From DATEPR01 sp036273855 (lineage in GTDB: Bacteria > Actinomycetota > Actinomycetes > Mycobacteriales > Pseudonocardiaceae): DNA of 64,000 nt. The number at the start of each line of letters is the position of its first letter. Position 1 is the stretch's first letter. A program made the position numbers and the translations under genes. Shown piece by piece: positions 59,322-64,000 of the stretch. Below the pieces are notes generated by a model, which worked only from the letters and a program-made list of their open reading frames with translations, did no database searches and was not told the origin of the DNA. The stretch covers positions 62,001-126,000 of the forward strand of contig DASUGU010000130.1 of NCBI GenBank assembly GCA_036273855.1, read 5' to 3'.

Positions 59322-60686
59322 CTACCCGCCCAGCTCACGCACGCACGCGCCCAGCCCGTACTCGCTGGACGCCTTGACGAACACCACGTCTCCCGGCGCG
59401 ATCAGTTCGGTGGCCACTCGAACCGCCCCCGCCACGTCGTCGACCGTGTGGACCTCCGCGCCGGACACCTCCCGCGCCATGGCCCGCGGATCGCCTTCGC
59501 CGACCGCGATCAGCACGTCGATGCCGAGTTCGGCCACCAGCCGGCCCACCTCCTCGTGCCGGGCCCGCGAGGCGTCGCCCTGCTGCCCCATCGCGCCGAG
59601 CACCGCGACGGTGCGGCGGCCACCGGCCAGTGCCCGGAACGCGCGCAGCCCGGCCCGCACGGACTCCGGGTTGGCGTTGTAGGCGTCGTTGATGACGGTG
59701 ACGCCGTCGGTCCGCTCGGTGATCTCGAAACGGCCCGACGATCGGCGCGTGGCCGCGTTCAGCCCGGCGGCGATCTCGTCGGCGGACAGCCCCAGCGTGG
59801 CGGCGGCCGCGGCGGCACCCAGCGCGTTGGCCACCTGGTGCTCGCCGATGAGATCGAGTGCCACCCGGGCCCGGCCCGAAGGCGTGACCAGGTCGAACAC
59901 GGGCCGGGCGCCCTCGTCCAGGCACACGTGCTCGGCCCGCACACCGGCGTCCGGCGACCTGCCGAACAGCACGATCCGAGCCCTGGTGCGCCCCGCCATG
60001 CCCATGACGTGCGGGTCGTCGGCGTTGAGCAGCGCGTACCCGTCGGGCGTCAGCGCCGCCACCAACTCACCCTTGGCCGCCGCCACGTCCGCCAGCCCGC
60101 CGCCCATGCGGGACACGTGCGCGGCACCGACGTTGAGCACCAGGCCCACCTTCGGTGGTGCGATCCCGGTCAGGTAGGTCAGGTCACCCTGCCGGCCCGC
60201 GCCCATCTCCAGCACCAGGTACCGGGTCCCGGCGTCGGCCCGCAACACGGTGAGCGGCAGCCCGAACTCGTTGTTGAACGAGCGGTCGGTCGACACCGTC
60301 GGCACGTGCGGTTCGAGTATCTGGGCCAGCAGATCCTTGGTCGTGGTCTTGCCCACCGAGCCGGTCAGCGCGATCACCGTGCAGTCCAGGCGGGCGAGTA
60401 CGTGCCCGGCCAGCACGCCGAGCGCCGCCTGCACGTCCGCCACCAGGATCGCGGGCACCCCGACCGGCCGAGCGGCCAGCACGGCCACGGCGCCGCAGGC
60501 GACGGCCCTGGCCGCGTAGTCGTGACCGTCGACGCGGGCGCCGACCGTCGCGGCGAACAGGCCACCCGGCGTCACCTCGCGCGAATCGACCGCCGAAGGC
60601 CCCGTCACCAGCGCCTCCGGGTCGGGCACGCCGTCCAGACGTGCGTCCAGGACACGAGCGATCTCGGCCAGTGTCATCGGGATCAT
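59322..60686 (-). CDS. murF: MurF paralogue (UDP-MurNAc-tripeptide:D-Ala-D-Ala ligase)
   Basis: 454 aa, ATG 60686 overlapping the ddl stop by 4 nt. Mur ligase motifs: ALTGSVGKTTTKDLLAQIL as P-loop, VLEMGAGRQGDL, HVSRMGGGLADVAAAKGEL, and INDAYNANPESVRAGL. It adds the D-Ala dipeptide to the peptidoglycan precursor. A second copy in a van locus recalls murF2 of teicoplanin-type clusters, where it accepts an altered dipeptide or depsipeptide. Confidence 0.9.
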   Translation of the reverse strand: MIPMTLAEIARVLDARLDGVPDPEALVTGPSAVDSREVTPGGLFAATVGARVDGHDYAARAVACGAVAVLAARPVGVPAILVADVQAALGVLAGHVLARLDCTVIALTGSVGKTTTKDLLAQILEPHVPTVSTDRSFNNEFGLPLTVLRADAGTRYLVLEMGAGRQGDLTYLTGIAPPKVGLVLNVGAAHVSRMGGGLADVAAAKGELVAALTPDGYALLNADDPHVMGMAGRTRARIVLFGRSPDAGVRAEHVCLDEGARPVFDLVTPSGRARVALDLIGEHQVANALGAAAAAATLGLSADEIAAGLNAATRRSSGRFEITERTDGVTVINDAYNANPESVRAGLRAFRALAGGRRTVAVLGAMGQQGDASRARHEEVGRLVAELGIDVLIAVGEGDPRAMAREVSGAEVHTVDDVAGAVRVATELIAPGDVVFVKASSEYGLGACVRELGG

Positions 60687-61639
60687 GCGCCGCTCCTGGC
60701 GAGCCCCAGGTCGATCAGCCGGCCCAGCAGATCCGGGTAGGACAGTCCACTGGCCGCCCAACCCCCGGCATAGACCGAACGAGCCGTGAAGCCGGGCATC
60801 GTGTTGATCTCCAGCACGTACAGGCGGTCCGTGTGCTCCTCGTAGAGAAAGTCCACTCGGGACAGTCCGTAGCCGCCGATCGCCCGGTAGGCGCGCAGCG
60901 ACAGCTCACGCACCTCCTCGGCGATCGGCTTGGGCAGCGCGGCGGGAACCGTGGCGATCTCGGCGTCGCTGAGGTACTTCGCCTCGTAGTCGAGCCAGTC
61001 GCCGTGGCTGTGGAGCTCGACGGCGACCGAGGCATCGGGAGAGTCGTGGTCGCCGAGCACCCCGCAGGCCAGCTCGCGGGCCACGATGCCCTGCTCGACG
61101 ACGACGACCCGGTCGTAGCCCAGGGCCAACTCGATCCCCGTCTCCAGTTCGTCCATGGACGTGACGCGGGAGATGCCGATGGAGGAGCCCAGGTTGGCCG
61201 GCTTGACGTACATCGGCCAGTCCAGCGACTTCACCAGACCCCAACGGTCGGTCGTGGTGCGCCAGTCGTGCTCGGTGAACCAGACGTGCGGAGTGATCGG
61301 GATGTCCTCCGCCAGCAGTGCCCGCCGTGCCGCGGCCTTGTCCATCGCCACGGCCGAAGCCAGGACGCCGCAACCCACGTACGGCAAGCCCAGCGTCTCC
61401 AGGTACCCCTGAACGACACCGTCCTCGCCGAACGGGCCGTGCAGCACGGGAAAGACGATGTCCACCATGCCCTGCCGCAACTCCAGCGACCATCGGCCCC
61501 GCCGGTCGATGACGACGGGGACGGGGTCGAACCGCTCCTTCGGCAGCGCGTCGAGCACCGCCTGCGCCGACCGGAGCGAAACCTCGTGCTCGGCGGACGG
61601 TCCGCCGGACAGCACCGCCACGCGCAGGCGTTCGGTCAT
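60683..61639 (-). CDS. ddl: D-alanine:D-alanine ligase-type enzyme (ddl/vanA family)
   Basis: 318 aa, ATG 61639, AAAGGTGG upstream. ATP-grasp features: VLSGGPSAEHEVSLRSAQAV, LHGPFGEDGVVQGYLETLG, YVKPANLGSSIGISRV and LEINTMPGFTARSVY. The omega-loop reads WLDYEAKYLSD, the DYEAKY pattern of D-Ala-D-Ala ligases and not the form seen in D-Ala-D-Lac VanA. So the simple reading is D-Ala-D-Ala; altered specificity is possible only by experiment. Transcribed with murF, vanR and vanS. Confidence 0.85.
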   Translation of the reverse strand: MTERLRVAVLSGGPSAEHEVSLRSAQAVLDALPKERFDPVPVVIDRRGRWSLELRQGMVDIVFPVLHGPFGEDGVVQGYLETLGLPYVGCGVLASAVAMDKAAARRALLAEDIPITPHVWFTEHDWRTTTDRWGLVKSLDWPMYVKPANLGSSIGISRVTSMDELETGIELALGYDRVVVVEQGIVARELACGVLGDHDSPDASVAVELHSHGDWLDYEAKYLSDAEIATVPAALPKPIAEEVRELSLRAYRAIGGYGLSRVDFLYEEHTDRLYVLEINTMPGFTARSVYAGGWAASGLSYPDLLGRLIDLGLARSGA

Positions 61640-61818
61640 GATCGTTCCACCTTTCTCCGCACAGCCAACCCGGGCAGTGTCGGATGTGCGGCCGATCGAT
61701 TGCCAGCGCATTCGGTGTTCATTTTCTGGTCATCCCGGGCCGCCGTCGAAATGGACAGTTTTTGATCTGCGAAATGAGCAATGCCGTTGGCTAACCTGCC
61801 GGCAACGGAGGGAGAGCA

Positions 61819-62511
61819 ATGCGTACCATCGGGCTGATCGGCGGATTGAGCTGGGAATCGACGCTCATTTACTACCAGATCATCAATCAGCGGGTGCGCG
61901 AGCGCCTCGGCGGCAGCCATTCCGCCAACAGCCTGATCTGGTCGGTCGACTACACGACCGTCGAGGACCTCATCTTCGCCGGCCGGTGGGACGAGGTGGG
62001 CGAACTGCTCGCCGGCGCGGGCGACCGGCTGGAGGCCATAGGGGCCGAACTGCTGCTCATCTGCAGCAACACCTTCAGCCGGGTCAACGACGAGGTGGAG
62101 CGGGCGGCGAGCGTGCCCGTGCTGCACATCGCCGACGCCGTGGGCGCCGAGGTCAGCGCCAGGGGGATGCGCACGGTCGGCCTGCTGGGCACCCGCTTCA
62201 CCATGGAGGAGCCCTTCTACCGGGACCGGTTGGCCGGGCACGGTTTCGACGTGATCGTCCCCGGGCGCGACGAGCGCGAACTGGTCCATCGGGTGATCTT
62301 CGAGGAGCTGGTGCGCGGGGTGCTGCGGCCATCGTCCCGGGACGCTTTCGTGCGGACCATCGCCGGCCTGGCCGACCGGGGCGCCGAGGCCGTCATCCTC
62401 GGCTGCACCGAGATCGAGCTGCTGATCACCGACAAGGACACCGCGATCCCGCTGCTGCCCAGCGCCCGGCTGCACGCGGAGGCGGCCGCCGATGTCGCCC
62501 TGGCCGGCTGA
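61819..62511 (+). CDS. Asp/Glu-type amino acid racemase
   Basis: 230 aa, ATG 61819, GGAGGGAG upstream. Starts IGLIGGLSWESTLIYYQIIN and shows both catalytic Cys: LLLICSNTFSRV and VILGCTEIELLI. The first motif has SNTF where SNTM/TNTMH is common. Family role: cofactor-independent racemisation of acidic or other amino acids. Divergent from the ddl operon, so it may feed a D-amino acid to the same cell-wall pathway. Confidence 0.86.
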   Translation: MRTIGLIGGLSWESTLIYYQIINQRVRERLGGSHSANSLIWSVDYTTVEDLIFAGRWDEVGELLAGAGDRLEAIGAELLLICSNTFSRVNDEVERAASVPVLHIADAVGAEVSARGMRTVGLLGTRFTMEEPFYRDRLAGHGFDVIVPGRDERELVHRVIFEELVRGVLRPSSRDAFVRTIAGLADRGAEAVILGCTEIELLITDKDTAIPLLPSARLHAEAAADVALAG

Positions 62512-62518
62512 CCCGCAC

Positions 62519-64000
62519 TCAGGTCCCACCGTCGAGCTCGCGGCGCCAGAGATCTTCGCCGATGCGTTCGATGCCGGCGATCAGGTGCCGGCGGTAGGTG
62601 GAGAAGGACAGGCCGAGGCGCTCGGCGGCCGCCTCCTGGGTCGGGGCGCCCCGCAGGAACGTGACGTCGAGGGCGCGGTGCAGCTTGCCCGCCCTCGGGT
62701 CCCGGCCCAGATCCCGGATGCCCTCCTCGAGCAGCTCGCGCAGGGCCCTGACGGGGTCGGCCCGACCGGCGAGCAGCCTGCTGCGGGTGAGGGGATTCGC
62801 GGCCAGCTCCCCGAATGTCGACAGGTGACGCAGGGCCTTGCGGATGGCGTCGGCGAACTCCTCCTGGGACAGCACCGCCAACTCGGGCTGGGCGTCCTGC
62901 GTGCCGGCCGGCAGCAGCCGGTCGAGCCAGACCTGCGCCGGCACGGCCCGCCAGTCGTGGGCGGGCAGGAGGTACTCCACGTCCCCCTCCCACGCGTGAT
63001 CCCCGAGATCGCGCATGTCGAAGTGCTCGTGGCTCAGCGGGTCGTCACCGCGGACGGCCAGGAACGACCACGCCATGCGTGCCGAGCGCAGGAACCAGCC
63101 CACGGCCCGCCACCGGATCAGATTCAGCACCGGCGACGCGCCCCGGTAGCGCTTGGGCACCCAGCTCCGCAGGACGGCCAGGTGCTCGCCGGGTCGCAGC
63201 GGGGCGGTGGCGTGGGCGGTGGCCCAGGCCGTGGCGACGACCGGGTCCGCCTGCGCCTCCGTCGCCGAGTCCACGCGGAGCCAGGCGCAGGCGCCGACCA
63301 GTTCGCCGGTCCCGGTGCGCCGGTAGAGACGGAACGCCCGCGGCTGCCGCGGCATCCAGTGCGCCACGGCTGCCCCCGCGGCGCACTCGGTGGCCAGGCG
63401 CAGCAGCTCCTCGGCGTCCTCGGGGCGGAAGACGTCCTCGTACATCTCGTCCGCACCACGCCAGACGCGCGGCCCCGGCGTCCGGATTTCGTTGCGGTGC
63501 AGGTAGAACAACGAGCCGACGGCCCCGAGCACGTCCGCGTCCTCGGCGGTGCGGATCCGCTGCGTCAGGTGGGCCCTGATGCGCCGGTGCAGATCGGCGT
63601 GGCCCTGCGGGTCGCGCCAGCGCAGGTCGGCGTCCACGATCTCGCGTACGACGTCGTGCGGAGACAGCCCGAGCGGGCCCGACCTGACGAACGGCAGCCG
63701 CCGCAGCCAGGCGAACAGCGCGGTCGTGTCCTCGTCGGGCAGCACCGCGCGCAGCACGTCCTGTGTGGACACATACGTGTGCGCGCACACCTCCAGGGCA
63801 CGCCGGTGCGCCGGACTCGGGCATTCGCCGACGAGTTGGTCGAGCAGCGTGGCGACCACGTCGTGGGCGGGCGTCCAGCGGGAGTCGGCTGTGCCGTCCC
63901 TGGTCGCCACCGCGGCCCCGAGCGACAATGCGAGCGGATGCCCACCGGCGAAGGCGAGCAGCGGATCACGCAGCTCACCGGGCACGCCTCGGGAGTCCAG
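62519..64000 (-). CDS. Large ATP-binding regulator-like protein, 3' part (5' end outside window)
   Basis: The frame is open to position 64000, so at least 493 aa and probably 700-800. No P-loop is visible because it lies upstream. The visible part has winged-helix-like PFVRSGPLGLSPHDVVREIV after helical repeats, then a mixed domain (GELVGACAWLRVDS). The end shows an HTH-like segment (APTQEAAAERLGLSFSTYRR) typical of an actinobacterial family of AAA-type regulators. Convergent with the racemase, with a 7-nt gap. Confidence 0.7.
   Translation of the reverse strand: MDSRGVPGELRDPLLAFAGGHPLALSLGAAVATRDGTADSRWTPAHDVVATLLDQLVGECPSPAHRRALEVCAHTYVSTQDVLRAVLPDEDTTALFAWLRRLPFVRSGPLGLSPHDVVREIVDADLRWRDPQGHADLHRRIRAHLTQRIRTAEDADVLGAVGSLFYLHRNEIRTPGPRVWRGADEMYEDVFRPEDAEELLRLATECAAGAAVAHWMPRQPRAFRLYRRTGTGELVGACAWLRVDSATEAQADPVVATAWATAHATAPLRPGEHLAVLRSWVPKRYRGASPVLNLIRWRAVGWFLRSARMAWSFLAVRGDDPLSHEHFDMRDLGDHAWEGDVEYLLPAHDWRAVPAQVWLDRLLPAGTQDAQPELAVLSQEEFADAIRKALRHLSTFGELAANPLTRSRLLAGRADPVRALRELLEEGIRDLGRDPRAGKLHRALDVTFLRGAPTQEAAAERLGLSFSTYRRHLIAGIERIGEDLWRRELDGGT

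Noticed and set aside
58527..60740. 737-codon plus-strand frame opposite vanS, vanR and murF
   Set aside because: Crosses three well-identified genes and has no protein-like features.
60683..61639. VanA-type D-Ala-D-Lac ligase
   Set aside because: The omega-loop has DYEAKY as in D-Ala-D-Ala ligases, and no vanH or vanX is nearby, so the narrower name is not supported.
1..64000. CRISPR array
   Set aside because: No regularly spaced repeats of 24-40 bp were seen; the only repeats are short operators and hairpins.

Overview
The window is high-GC actinobacterial DNA: GTG and TTG starts, 4-nt ATGA/GTGA overlaps, Lsr2, DUF397, Scr1-type regulators and an orthologue-grade VanS/VanR pair. The last, with DUF3048, a PNGase A-like protein and a tricorn protease, suggests a streptomycete or Pseudonocardiales-type host. 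The genus cannot be fixed from the sequence alone.

Positions 1 to about 20,985 are the right-hand part of an integrated siphovirus, visibly less GC-rich than the rest. The left end lies outside the window. The plus strand first carries the end of the late operon: tape measure C-terminus, distal tail, three further tail/fibre proteins, a holin-like peptide, a GH25 endolysin and a strong terminator. After it come mostly minus-strand, densely overlapping small genes: an XRE/membrane-protein pair, a block with a CPBP protease, a block with a LuxR-XRE fusion, many Cys/His-rich peptides, two Lsr2 proteins and a large serine integrase. A plus-strand island (Scr1-like XRE, DUF397, SAM methyltransferase) interrupts them. 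Three copies of a GTTA-N9-TAAC dyad sit upstream of three minus-strand units and look like a prophage operator. The integrase end abuts a host NB-ARC/TPR regulator gene cut exactly in its Walker A codons, which marks the attachment site.

From 21 to 36 kb is host chromosome: the truncated regulator, a secreted PNGase A-like amidase, a DUF3048 lipoprotein, a PLP aminotransferase, a SRPBCC protein, and an Rrf2 regulator divergent from an NmrA-like/SDR/solute-binding/ModB/ModC operon. ModB carries two compensating frameshifts. A SnoaL-like protein, an unrecognised 457-aa protein and a secreted alpha/beta hydrolase follow.

From 36 to 49 kb: a tricorn protease, a scar zone with IS21 istB and hrpA remnants around a DinB gene, two tiny membrane proteins, a five-gene acyl-CoA catabolic operon (ligase, dehydrogenase, hydratase, VOC, dehydrogenase), and single genes (anchored protein, VOC, EEP hydrolase).

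From 49 to 64 kb, on the minus strand: a MacB/FtsX-type export system (two ATPases, two about 1,000-aa permeases), then ddl-murF-vanR-vanS. The ddl gene is divergent from an Asp/Glu-type racemase, and the window ends in a large partial ATP-binding regulator. The van locus joins VanRS to D-Ala ligase and MurF paralogues without vanH or vanX in view, so it looks like an inducible cell-wall precursor cluster of unusual make-up.
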